NCBI GenBank assembly: GCA_018266775.1
Contig: JAFDZS010000015.1
Location: 186,001 to 250,000, forward strand
Length of the DNA: 64,000 nt
Direction of reading: 5' to 3'
DNA from: Bacteroidota bacterium
Lineage (GTDB): Bacteria > Bacteroidota > Bacteroidia > Chitinophagales > Chitinophagaceae
Part shown: in pieces, positions 9,412-18,348 of the stretch
Position numbering within the stretch: the stretch's first letter is position 1
Layout of the letters: the number at the start of each line of letters is the position of its first letter
Position numbers and translations under genes: made by a program
Notes under the pieces: model-generated
What the model saw: only the letters and a program-made list of their open reading frames with translations
Told to the model about the DNA's origin: nothing
The model's database searches: none

Positions 9412-11067
9412 ATGAATAGTGCGACAAAAAAGTGGATATTAGGAGCAATGATTATTGTGTTTGCTCAAAATGCAAAAGCCCAGTATCCCGACATCCCTGC
9501 TGATGTAAAAAAATCTTCCGATTCATTAATTGAAGCAGCCAACAAACATTCAGACAGTGCGTGGAATGTAGCATGGCCCATCATTGCCAAAGAAGCCAAA
9601 GAAGGCAAACCTTTTATTCCCTGGGCTTCCCGTGTGGATGAATTGCCGCAGGCAGCTATTCCTGCATTTCCCGGCGCAGAAGGTGGCGGACGTTTCTCCT
9701 TTGGTGGCCGTGGCGGAAGAGTGATTGTGGTAACCAACCTGAACGATGATGGCCCCGGCAGTTTTCGCTGGGCATGCGAGCAGGGTGGCGCAAGGGTGAT
9801 TGTATTCAATGTTGCAGGTATTATACATTTAAAAACGCCGGTAATTGTAAGAGCTCCTTATGTAACTATTGAAGGCCAGACTGCACCGGGCAATGGTATT
9901 TGCATTGCTGGTGAAACCGTTTGGATCAATACACATGATGTGATCATCCGTTATATGCGCTTCCGCCGTGGTGAAACATGGGTGGGCAGAAGAGATGATG
10001 CGATTGGAGGAAATCCCATCGGTAATATCATGATCGATCATGTCAGCGCAAGCTGGGGTTTGGATGAGAACATGAGTATGTACCGTCACATGTATAACGA
10101 CAGCACAGGAAAAATTGAAGATAAATTTCCAACGGTAAATATCACCATTCAAAACTCCATCTTCAGCGAATCGCTCGATACATGGAATCATGCATTTGGC
10201 AGTACACTGGGTGGAGAAAATTGTTCGTTTATCCGTAACCTTTGGGCTGATAACACTGGCCGTAATCCATCAGTGGGCTGGAATGGCGTTTTCAACTTTG
10301 CAAACAACGTAGTGTTCAACTGGGTACACCGTTCAATAGATGGTGGCGATTACCGGGCACAGTTCAATATCATTAATAATTATTTTCAGCCGGGTCCGGC
10401 CACACCCAAAAATAATGTGGGCCACCGCATCTTAAAACCGGAAAGCGGCAGAAGCAAACTCAAAGAAAAATTTTATGGCAGGGCGTATGTGAATGGTAAC
10501 ATTATGGAAGGTTATCCGGAAATAACCAAAGATAACTGGAATGGCGGTGTACAGGTGGAAGAAGAAGCGAATACCGGCGAATACACGGCGAATATAAAAT
10601 GGAACAGGCCTCTTCCGATGCCTGCATTCACCATCATTGGTGCAGTGGAAGCAAAAAAATATGTACTGGATAATGCCGGTGCTACTTTGCCAGTACGTGA
10701 TGCAGTAGATAAACGGGTAACCGAACAGGTTAGAACGGGTAAAATTGTTGTATCAGATAATGTAGTGGCACCCACAACACAATTTAAACACCGCCGCCTG
10801 CCGCTGGATTCTTACAAGATCGGTATCATTACAGATATAACACAGGTGGGCGGTTACCCGGATTATAAGGGAACGGCATACAAAGACAGCGACAGCGACG
10901 GCATACCTGATGCATGGGAAATTGCTCACGGCTTAAACCCCAACGATGCCGGCGATGCTGCAAAAATTACCAAAAGCGGCTACAGCAATATTGAAGTGTA
11001 CCTGAACAGTGTGGTGGATATTAAAAATGTAACACCGGCAGCAGTTGCTGTTAAAAAAACGAAATAG
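9412..11067 (+). CDS. Secreted PL1-family pectate lyase (copy 1)
   Basis: This 551-residue polysaccharide lyase should cleave homogalacturonan by calcium-dependent beta-elimination. The start at ATG 9412 gives a signal peptide ending AKAQ. An upstream in-frame ATG (9298) lies within the terminator palindrome and was rejected. The parallel beta-helix core begins at FPGAEGGGRFSFGGRGG, a hallmark of this PL1 group. It has MIDHVSASWGLDENMS as the calcium-site region and GRNPSVG, where R284 is the likely Bronsted base. Near the C-terminus (about 492-515) DSDSDGIPDAWE is a calcium-loop motif like thrombospondin type-3 repeats. A closely similar gene follows with a 1-base overlap (TAGTG). Confidence 0.88.
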   Translation: MNSATKKWILGAMIIVFAQNAKAQYPDIPADVKKSSDSLIEAANKHSDSAWNVAWPIIAKEAKEGKPFIPWASRVDELPQAAIPAFPGAEGGGRFSFGGRGGRVIVVTNLNDDGPGSFRWACEQGGARVIVFNVAGIIHLKTPVIVRAPYVTIEGQTAPGNGICIAGETVWINTHDVIIRYMRFRRGETWVGRRDDAIGGNPIGNIMIDHVSASWGLDENMSMYRHMYNDSTGKIEDKFPTVNITIQNSIFSESLDTWNHAFGSTLGGENCSFIRNLWADNTGRNPSVGWNGVFNFANNVVFNWVHRSIDGGDYRAQFNIINNYFQPGPATPKNNVGHRILKPESGRSKLKEKFYGRAYVNGNIMEGYPEITKDNWNGGVQVEEEANTGEYTANIKWNRPLPMPAFTIIGAVEAKKYVLDNAGATLPVRDAVDKRVTEQVRTGKIVVSDNVVAPTTQFKHRRLPLDSYKIGIITDITQVGGYPDYKGTAYKDSDSDGIPDAWEIAHGLNPNDAGDAAKITKSGYSNIEVYLNSVVDIKNVTPAAVAVKKTK

Positions 11068-12695
11068 TGCAAGTAAAAATATTTTTAATCAGCCTGGTAA
11101 TGGGCATGGCAGTCAACGCTGCTGCACAATACCCCACCATTCCACCTGCAATGGAAGATTCTGCAGGAAAAGAAATGAAGCGTTTCCAGGATTCATCAGA
11201 TAAAGCTTGGGAGCTGGCATGGCCAATAGTGCAGCGGGATGAACAAAATGGAAAAGTGTTTAACCCCGGCGCATCAAAATCTTCCGATCTGCCCCAGTCA
11301 AAAATTCCAGCCTTTCCTGGCGCGGAAGGTGGCGGCGCTTATACTTCGGGTGGGCGTGGCGGTAAGGTATTTGTTGTTACCAGTTTGGAAGATCGTGGGC
11401 CCGGCACATTCCGTTGGGCATGCGAACAGGGTGGGGCAAGAATCATTGTATTTAACGTGGCGGGCATTATACATTTAAAAAGCCCCATCAATATCCGTGT
11501 GCCATATATTACTATTGAAGGGCAATCTGCACCTGGTGATGGTGTATGCATTGCTGGTGAGTCAGTGCTGATTGATACGCATGATGTCATTATTCGTTTT
11601 ATGCGTTTCCGCCGCGGGCAAACAGCAGTAACGAGGAGAGATGATGCACTGGGTGGTAATCCTGTCGGCAACATCATCCTGGATCATGTATCAGGCAGTT
11701 GGGGGTTAGATGAAAACATGTCTATCTACCGTCATGTGTACGACAGGAAGAATGATGGCAAAGGAGAAAAACTACCCACCGTTAACGTAACCATACAGAA
11801 CAGCATTTTTGCTGAAGGGCTGGATACGTATAATCATGCATTCGGCAGTACCATCGGCGGAAGAAATTCTACGTTTATGCGTAACCTTTGGGCGAACAAT
11901 GTGGCCCGCAATCCTTCTGTGGGAATGGATGGCGATTTTGGATTTGCCAATAACGTAGTATTTAACTGGTGGAACCGAAGTGCCGATGGTGGGGATGATA
12001 AGTCTTTCTTTAATTTCATGAATAATTATTATAAACCGGGGCCCATCACGCCAAAAGATAAGCCCATCAGTTACCGTATTTTAAAACCGGAATCAGGCCG
12101 CTCACATAAAGACACACTTATTTTTGGTAAAGCCTATGTGAATGGAAATATTGTGGAAGGCAATGAAAAGGTAACCAATGATAACTGGGCTGGCGGTGTG
12201 CAGGTGCAGGAATTACCGGATGCCGGAAAGTATACCGATGCCATTCGGGTGAATGAACCCTTTCCCATGGCGCCCATAACCATGATGACTGCCAGACAAT
12301 CGTACAACTATGTTTTGGATAATGCCGGTGCTACGCTGCCCAAACGTGATGCAGTGGATACAAGAGTGGTGGAAGAAGTGCGTACCGGAAAAATTATCTG
12401 CGATAAAAATGCACAACCTTATACCGCTAAATTTGTAAAGCGCCGTTTGCCGGCAGATTCTTATAAAGAGGGTATAATTTCAGACATCAGCCAGGTGGGC
12501 GGTTATCCCGAATACAAAGGAACACCTTATAAAGACAGTGACCATGATGGTATGCCGGATGAATATGAGATCAAACATCACTTAAATCCTAAAGATGCCG
12601 GTGATGCCGTAAAAATTACCCCAGGCGGATACAGCAATATTGAAGTATATTTAAACAGCATAGTGAATATTAACCAGGTGAGGCCTTCGCTGTAA
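11067..12695 (+). CDS. Secreted PL1-family pectate lyase (copy 2)
   Basis: The 542-residue paralogue of the preceding lyase has the same order of parts: signal peptide ending AAAQ, FPGAEGGGAYTSGGRGG, LDHVSGSWGLDENMS, ARNPSVG (likely catalytic R281), and a C-terminal calcium-loop segment DSDHDGMPDEYE. The start is GTG at 11067, overlapping the upstream stop by one base, so the two are translationally coupled. No ATG gives an equally complete signal peptide. Sequence has diverged throughout, which suggests an old tandem duplication with possible specialisation, for example for methylation level or chain length. Confidence 0.88.
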   Translation: MQVKIFLISLVMGMAVNAAAQYPTIPPAMEDSAGKEMKRFQDSSDKAWELAWPIVQRDEQNGKVFNPGASKSSDLPQSKIPAFPGAEGGGAYTSGGRGGKVFVVTSLEDRGPGTFRWACEQGGARIIVFNVAGIIHLKSPINIRVPYITIEGQSAPGDGVCIAGESVLIDTHDVIIRFMRFRRGQTAVTRRDDALGGNPVGNIILDHVSGSWGLDENMSIYRHVYDRKNDGKGEKLPTVNVTIQNSIFAEGLDTYNHAFGSTIGGRNSTFMRNLWANNVARNPSVGMDGDFGFANNVVFNWWNRSADGGDDKSFFNFMNNYYKPGPITPKDKPISYRILKPESGRSHKDTLIFGKAYVNGNIVEGNEKVTNDNWAGGVQVQELPDAGKYTDAIRVNEPFPMAPITMMTARQSYNYVLDNAGATLPKRDAVDTRVVEEVRTGKIICDKNAQPYTAKFVKRRLPADSYKEGIISDISQVGGYPEYKGTPYKDSDHDGMPDEYEIKHHLNPKDAGDAVKITPGGYSNIEVYLNSIVNINQVRPSL

Positions 12696-12719
12696 CCGGA
12701 AGCACTAACTGGTTTGTAC

Positions 12720-12781
12720 CTGGAAGCTCCGGCTTCCAGCCATTCTCAAAACATTTGATGAAAGCACAACCTTCATCAAAT
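12720..12781 (+). other. Two hairpins between the PL1 pair and the next gene
   Basis: Two inverted repeats lie in the 136-base gap. The first is CTGGAAGC-TCCG-GCTTCCAG at 12720-12739, an 8-bp stem with a tetraloop. The second is ATTTGATGAA at 12753-12762 pairing with TTCATCAAAT at 12772-12781 across a 9-nt loop. Neither is followed by a strong T tract, so termination is not clear. They could be RNA-processing or stability elements that separate expression of the lyases from the next gene. Confidence 0.5.
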
Positions 12782-12831
12782 CAAATGTAATCATTGTGAT
12801 AAGGACACAAGCATATCAAAATTCTTGTATC

Positions 12832-15800
12832 ATGCCTGTAGGAACATGCCTCCGGCGTATTCAAAAAATCTGCAGCATTTTTTCAAACAGGAAATTGCAC
12901 AGCAATTTTTTCCGAAAATGTATCCAACGCTTTCTCATATCAGCAGTAGTTTTTAGTTTACCGCAGGCTTCATTGGCCCAAAAAACCACGAAGCCTGCTC
13001 CTTTATTTGCTGAAAAAGGCAAACTGCTGTACACTCCCGATTCGCTCAATAACCGGATAGTGGATTTTTCTTATTGCGGGTATAAAGCATCAGAGCAATC
13101 CATTCCCAATGCACCGGTAAAAGTAGTGGTGCATGTAAGCAAAGGCGATGCAACATTACGTATACAATCTGCATTGGATTATGTGGCTACGCTGCAGCCA
13201 GATGCCAAGGGCATCCGTGGTGCAGTGTTATTGGAAAAAGGAAGTTATGAAGTGTTGGGGCAATTGCAGATAAAAGCATCAGGTGTAATATTGCGGGGCA
13301 GCGGCATGGATGCCAATGGAACAACAATCATTGGCGCCGGAACAGGAAGGCTGGCTTTGATTAAGATCATTGGCAAAAAAGATATGGTGCAGGTGCAGGC
13401 AGGCACAGTACAAATCACTGATGCGTATGTACCCGTGAATGCCATGTCGTTCAACATCAATACCGTACTGACGGATAAAGAGCTGAACCAGCATATTATC
13501 ATTCATCGTCCATCCACCAAAAACTGGATCGCTAAACTGGGCTGTGATATTTTTGGTGGCGGTATATCTGCACTCGGCTGGAAACCCGGTGACCATGATT
13601 TGACTTTCGACAGAACGATCACCAGAATAGAAGGCAATAAAATTTATATTGATGCGCCAATAACAACAGCCCTGGACACAACTTACGGTGGAGGTTACCT
13701 GACATTTTACAGCTGGAATGGCCGCATCAGCAATTGCGGCGTGGAAAACCTGCGTTGTGTTTCCGTATTTAATAAAGACAATGAAAAAGATGAAGACCAC
13801 CGCTGGAATGCCATCAACATTGAATGCGCAGAAGATGCATGGGTGCGGCAGGTGGCAGTGGAAAATTTTGCAGGTTCAGCGGTGAGCATACTGGAAACTT
13901 CAAAAAGAATTACGGTGCAGGATTGTATATCCACACATCCTGTATCTGAAATCGGCGGGCAACGGCGCTACACATTTTTAACCACCGGTCAGCAAACATT
14001 ATTTCAACGTTGTTATTCAGAAAATGGATATCATGATTTTGCCACCGGCTATTGCGTTCCCGGCCCCAACGCATTTGTACAATGCGAAGCGCACGAAACC
14101 AATAATTTCAGTGGCGCTATCGACAGCTGGAGTTCCGGCATTTTATTCGATGTGGTGAATATTGATGGCAATGCATTGCGTTATGGCAACCGCGGGCAGG
14201 ATGCGAATGGTGCAGGCTGGGCGGCAGCAAACAGCGTATTCTGGAATTGCACCGCAGCAAGAATTGATTGTTACCAACCACCAACCGCACAAAATTATTC
14301 CTTCGGCAGCTGGGCGCAATTCAGTGGTGATGGGTACTGGACAGAATCCAACAACAGCATCAACCCAAGAAGTTTATTTTATGCACAGCTGGCACAGCGC
14401 CTTAATAAAAATGTTGATGACCAGGCACAGATTTTATTCGTGCCAACAGATGCATCCAGCAGTCCATCTGTGGAAGTGGCGGCTCAATTGATCAAAGCTT
14501 CTGTTAAGCCACGCATGCAATTGAATGAATGGATCAGGAATGCGTGCCAGCGAAACAGTATGACCACATCATCCAATAATGTTATTTCAATTGATGTAGT
14601 GGGAATAAAAAAACCTGCAACACCAGTACTTGCACCAAAGATGGAAGTGAAGCATGGCTGGCTGGTACGTGGTGATCAAATTCTCACCGGCAGCCGCAAC
14701 ATTGTTCCGTGGTGGAATGGAGGTGTGCAGTATGCAGATATTGCAAATGCCAAACCACACATCACCCGTTTTGTACCCGGCAGATCAGGAAAAGGGTTAA
14801 CGGATGATTTGGGTGAAGTGGCTGATGAGATGGTGAACAAACACATCATTGCAATGGAACACAATTATGGTTTGTGGTACGACCTGCGCCGTGATGACCA
14901 TGAACGGGTAAGAAGAATGGATGGAGAAGTGTGGCCGCCATTCTATGAATTGCCTTTTGCAAGAAGTGGTAAAGGTTTAGCGTGGGATGGATTAAGCAAA
15001 TACGATCTCACCAAATACAATTTATTTTACTGGAGCCGCTTAAAACAATTTGCAGACCTGGCAGATCAGAAAGGTTTGGTTTTAGTGCATCAAAATTATT
15101 TTCAGCATAACATTATTGAAGCAGGCGCACACTGGGTGGATTTTCCCTGGAGAACCGCTAACAATATCAACAACACCGGTTTTCCGGAACCACCGCCATT
15201 TGCCGGGGACAAACGCATCTTCATGGCTGAACAATTTTACGACATAACGAACCCGGTTAGACGTGAATTGCATATCAAATTCATCCGCCAGTGTTTAAAT
15301 AATTTTAAAGATAATAACAGCGTAATACAATTCATCGGGGAAGAATTTACAGGGCCGCTGCACTTTGTACAATTTTGGTTAGATGTAGTGAGCGACTGGG
15401 AAAAAGAAACGGGCAAACATCCCATCATTGGATTATGCGTAACCAAAGATGTGCAGGATGCCATTATGAACAACCCGAAATATGCATCCGTAGTGGATTT
15501 GATCGACATCCGTTACTGGCATTACCAGGCAGATGGCACCACTTACGAACCCAAAGGCGGGCAAAACTTAGCGCCACGCCAGCATGCAAGATTATTGAAA
15601 CCAAAGAAAACATCATTTGAACAGGTATATCGTGCGGTTAAAGAATACAGGGAAAAATATCCCACCAAAGCAGTAAGTTATTCGGGTGATAGTTATCCTG
15701 AATTTGGCATTGCTGCATTTATGGCCGGCGGAAGTCTGGCAGAGTTGCCGGAAAATATTGATAGTAACCTGGTGAAGTTAGCATCAACCATGAAACCCGT

Positions 15801-15891
15801 TGCGTCAACCAACAAAAATGAATATGTACTGAGTGATGGGAAGAAGAGCATTGTGTATAATACAGCAACTAAAAAATTTGAAGCTAGGTAG
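12832..15891 (+). CDS. Secreted two-domain protein: beta-helix plus DUF6298-like putative glycosidase domain
   Basis: The product has 1019 residues from ATG 12832. The signal peptide (FLISAVVFSLPQASLAQ) sits unusually far in, so a TTG start at 12895, preceded by AGGAAA, or a GTG at 12796 are alternatives. Residues about 50-590 look like a right-handed beta-helix of the pectate-lyase type (ILRGSGMDANGTTIIG, with a repeated strand pattern). Residues 608-1019 form a separate domain (HGWLVRGDQILTGSRNIVPWW; aromatic- and histidine-rich; a glutamate pair E837-E838 in IGEEFTG) that I would place with DUF6298, probably a TIM-barrel glycosidase-like fold. Fusion of a helix domain to a second putative catalytic domain suggests two steps on one pectin fragment. 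Activity is not assigned. Confidence 0.7.
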   Translation: MPVGTCLRRIQKICSIFSNRKLHSNFFRKCIQRFLISAVVFSLPQASLAQKTTKPAPLFAEKGKLLYTPDSLNNRIVDFSYCGYKASEQSIPNAPVKVVVHVSKGDATLRIQSALDYVATLQPDAKGIRGAVLLEKGSYEVLGQLQIKASGVILRGSGMDANGTTIIGAGTGRLALIKIIGKKDMVQVQAGTVQITDAYVPVNAMSFNINTVLTDKELNQHIIIHRPSTKNWIAKLGCDIFGGGISALGWKPGDHDLTFDRTITRIEGNKIYIDAPITTALDTTYGGGYLTFYSWNGRISNCGVENLRCVSVFNKDNEKDEDHRWNAINIECAEDAWVRQVAVENFAGSAVSILETSKRITVQDCISTHPVSEIGGQRRYTFLTTGQQTLFQRCYSENGYHDFATGYCVPGPNAFVQCEAHETNNFSGAIDSWSSGILFDVVNIDGNALRYGNRGQDANGAGWAAANSVFWNCTAARIDCYQPPTAQNYSFGSWAQFSGDGYWTESNNSINPRSLFYAQLAQRLNKNVDDQAQILFVPTDASSSPSVEVAAQLIKASVKPRMQLNEWIRNACQRNSMTTSSNNVISIDVVGIKKPATPVLAPKMEVKHGWLVRGDQILTGSRNIVPWWNGGVQYADIANAKPHITRFVPGRSGKGLTDDLGEVADEMVNKHIIAMEHNYGLWYDLRRDDHERVRRMDGEVWPPFYELPFARSGKGLAWDGLSKYDLTKYNLFYWSRLKQFADLADQKGLVLVHQNYFQHNIIEAGAHWVDFPWRTANNINNTGFPEPPPFAGDKRIFMAEQFYDITNPVRRELHIKFIRQCLNNFKDNNSVIQFIGEEFTGPLHFVQFWLDVVSDWEKETGKHPIIGLCVTKDVQDAIMNNPKYASVVDLIDIRYWHYQADGTTYEPKGGQNLAPRQHARLLKPKKTSFEQVYRAVKEYREKYPTKAVSYSGDSYPEFGIAAFMAGGSLAELPENIDSNLVKLASTMKPVASTNKNEYVLSDGKKSIVYNTATKKFEAR

Positions 15892-15894
15892 TTA

Positions 15895-16022
15895 ATCATT
15901 GATTATTGAACATTGATTATTGAGTATTTTGTTGACAACTTTTTAGTCCGTAGGACTATAAGCCCGGTAGAAGAACAACAATAAATGTAATTACGTCCTG
16001 TAGGGACGAAAGGTTGGCGGCA
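15895..16022. repeat. NNATTGA heptamers plus paired palindromic repeat, copy 2
   Basis: Bases 15895-15930 are built of 7-nt units ending ATTGA (TCATTGA, TTATTGA, ACATTGA, TTATTGA). They are followed by AGTCC-GTA-GGACT at 15945-15957 with tail ATAAGCCCGGTAGA. The second palindrome is CGTCC-TGTAG-GGACG at 15994-16008 with tail AAAGGTTGGCGG. The two palindrome centres are 50 nt apart. The layout matches the copies at 187, 30610 and 58829. The block fills most of the 172-base gap before the GH140 gene. Confidence 0.65.
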
Positions 16023-16063
16023 AAAGGTTAATTCACGATTGCCATCCACAATTAACACATCGC

Positions 16064-17425
16064 ATGAAAAAGATCGCAACAATATTTTTCTTATTCAATA
16101 TTGCGTATGCTCAAATTCAACCCCTGCAAATTTCATCCAACCACCGTTTCTTTCAAACCAAAGATGGCAAACCATTTTTCTGGCAGGGAGATACCGGCTG
16201 GCTGCTCTTCATTAAATGCACAAGGGAAGAGGCTGTGAAATATTTAGACGATCGCCAACAGAAAGGATATAATGTAATACAGGTAATGCTGGTACATGAC
16301 ATTAACAAAGCGGTGAATCTATACGGTGACTCCGCCATACAAAATAAAAATCTTGCACAACCGGTCACCACACCCGGCAATAATTTTTACAACGCAGCCG
16401 AATATGATTACTGGGATCATGTGGATTACGTTATAGATGAAGCAGCCAAACGTGGTATCTATATGGCACTGGTACCGGTGTGGGGCGGCAACATCAAGCA
16501 TGTAACAGAAGCACAGGCAAAAGTGTATGCTGCATTTTTAGCCAACCGGTATAAAAACAAAACCAATATCATCTGGCTTAATGGCGGCGATATTAAAGGC
16601 ACAGATGGATTAGCACAATGGAATGCCATCGGCAATACCATCCGTTCAATAGATAAAAATCATCTCATCAGTTTTCATCCACGCGGCAGAAATTCATCAT
16701 CCGCATGGTTTCATCAGCAACCCTGGCTGGATTTTAATATGATTCAGAGCGGGCATAAAGATTATGCACAGGATACGGTTTCAACTGAAAAGCTGCATTA
16801 TGGTGAAGACAACTGGAAATACATTGTTGATGATTACAAACTGCAGCCGGTAAAACCAACATTGGATGGAGAGCCCTCTTACGAAAACATTCCGCATGGT
16901 CTGCACGATTCATTGGAAAAAAGATGGACTGCTGATGATATCCGCCGCTATGCCTATTGGGAAGTGCTTGCTGGCGGGGCAGGATTTACTTATGGTAATA
17001 ATTCAGTGATGCAGTTTTATCACAAAGGCGATAAAGAATCCAGCTTTGGTGCCAACGCCAATTGGGAAGAGGAACTGAATGCACCCGGTGCAGCGCAAAT
17101 ACAATATTTAAAACAACTCATGCTGAGTCATGATTATTTCAGTCGCCGGCCGGCACAGGAAATAGTGCTCAACGATGGAACACGTTATGACAAAATAATA
17201 GCCGCAAAGGGCAGTAGTTACGTTTACGTATACACGTATAATGCAAGAGATGTAAAGCTGGCATTGAACAAAGTAAACTTCAAGCCCGCAAAAGCCACAT
17301 GGTTCAGCCCGGCTGACAGCCAGGTGATCGCCATAAAAAATTTTAAATACACACCGGTACAAACCTTTTCACCACCAGGAGAAAAGAAAGCAGGCAACGA
17401 CTGGGTATTAATACTGGAGCGATAA
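16064..17425 (+). CDS. GH140-like apiosidase (DUF4038 type)
   Basis: The 453-residue secreted enzyme should release D-apiose. The signal peptide ends AYAQ. The barrel begins with HRFFQTKDGKPFFWQGDTGWLLF, the DUF4038 signature of GH140. In the characterised RG-II apiosidase BT1012 of Bacteroides thetaiotaomicron the catalytic pair is an aspartate and a glutamate; the equivalents here are D176 in NGGDIKG and E270 in LDGEPSYE. The C-terminal 100 residues form the usual beta-sandwich (PADSQVIAI and following). Family assignment and candidate catalytic residues come from reading the sequence, and apiose specificity is inferred from the family. It is followed with no gap by a GH43 gene. The RuBisCO-like protein and kinase at 56250-58773 make apiose a plausible substrate of the whole locus. 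Confidence 0.82.
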   Translation: MKKIATIFFLFNIAYAQIQPLQISSNHRFFQTKDGKPFFWQGDTGWLLFIKCTREEAVKYLDDRQQKGYNVIQVMLVHDINKAVNLYGDSAIQNKNLAQPVTTPGNNFYNAAEYDYWDHVDYVIDEAAKRGIYMALVPVWGGNIKHVTEAQAKVYAAFLANRYKNKTNIIWLNGGDIKGTDGLAQWNAIGNTIRSIDKNHLISFHPRGRNSSSAWFHQQPWLDFNMIQSGHKDYAQDTVSTEKLHYGEDNWKYIVDDYKLQPVKPTLDGEPSYENIPHGLHDSLEKRWTADDIRRYAYWEVLAGGAGFTYGNNSVMQFYHKGDKESSFGANANWEEELNAPGAAQIQYLKQLMLSHDYFSRRPAQEIVLNDGTRYDKIIAAKGSSYVYVYTYNARDVKLALNKVNFKPAKATWFSPADSQVIAIKNFKYTPVQTFSPPGEKKAGNDWVLILER

Positions 17426-18340
17426 ATGAGACGCTGGTTTACGATAGCAGTTGTATGCACAACATTCTTTTCCTGTTCACGCAGGGCTTATCTCTTTACA
17501 TCTTTTCATGAACCTGCGGATGCAGGTTTGCGCATGCTGTACAGTTACGATGGCTATCATTGGAAAGATTTGGATACGGTATTGCTGAAACCGCAGGTAG
17601 GCCAGCAAAAAGTAATGCGTGACCCCAGTATGGTGCAAGGCCCCGATGGCACTTTTCATTTGGTGTGGACGAGCAGCTGGCGGGGCGACAAAGGTTTCGG
17701 CTATGCATCCAGCAAAGATTTAATACACTGGAGTGAAGAACAATTTATACCAGTGATGCAGAACGAACCCACCACGGTAAATGTATGGGCACCGGAATTG
17801 TTTTATGATCATCAGCAAAAACAATTTGTGATCATTTGGGCAAGCTGCATACCGGGCCGTTTTGAAAAAGGCTTGGAAGAAGACAGTAACAACCACCGCA
17901 TGTATGTAACCACCACAAAAGATTTTAAAACATTTGCAGCAAGTAAACTGTTTTTTGATGGCGGCTTCAGTTCCATTGATGCAGTGATTGTACAAAAAGC
18001 TGTCAACGATTTTGTTTTAGTGGTAAAAGATAATACGAGGCCGGAACGGGATATCAAAGTGGCATTTGCCAATGATCCGCTGGGGCCATACAAGAATGTA
18101 TCAGCGCCCTTCAGTGATCATTTTACAGAAGGGCCAACAGTGGTGAAGGTAAAAGGCCAGTGGTTGATCTATTTTGATTCTTACCGTAAAAAAACGTACG
18201 AAGCAGCAGCCACAAAGGATTTTATTCATTTTGAAAACATCAACAATAAAATTGCTGTACCGGAAGGCCATAAACATGGTACGATTGTAGTGGTAAAAAA
18301 GAAAACAGTGCAACGCTTGTTGAAAGCAGTACAACATTGA
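17426..18340 (+). CDS. GH43-family lipoprotein glycosidase
   Basis: This is a 304-residue five-bladed beta-propeller enzyme. The N-terminus has a lipobox, VCTTFFSC, so it is probably membrane-anchored rather than soluble. The three GH43 catalytic positions can be read: base D66 in MRDPSMV, pKa-modulating D185 in SSIDAVIV, and acid E235 in TEGPTVV. WAPELFYD is another family landmark. GH43 enzymes are mostly alpha-L-arabinofuranosidases, arabinanases, beta-xylosidases or beta-galactosidases; a pectin arabinose or xylose target is likely but unproven. Its ATG follows directly after the TAA of the GH140 gene. Confidence 0.82.
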   Translation: MRRWFTIAVVCTTFFSCSRRAYLFTSFHEPADAGLRMLYSYDGYHWKDLDTVLLKPQVGQQKVMRDPSMVQGPDGTFHLVWTSSWRGDKGFGYASSKDLIHWSEEQFIPVMQNEPTTVNVWAPELFYDHQQKQFVIIWASCIPGRFEKGLEEDSNNHRMYVTTTKDFKTFAASKLFFDGGFSSIDAVIVQKAVNDFVLVVKDNTRPERDIKVAFANDPLGPYKNVSAPFSDHFTEGPTVVKVKGQWLIYFDSYRKKTYEAAATKDFIHFENINNKIAVPEGHKHGTIVVVKKKTVQRLLKAVQH

Positions 18341-18348
18341 AACAGGGA

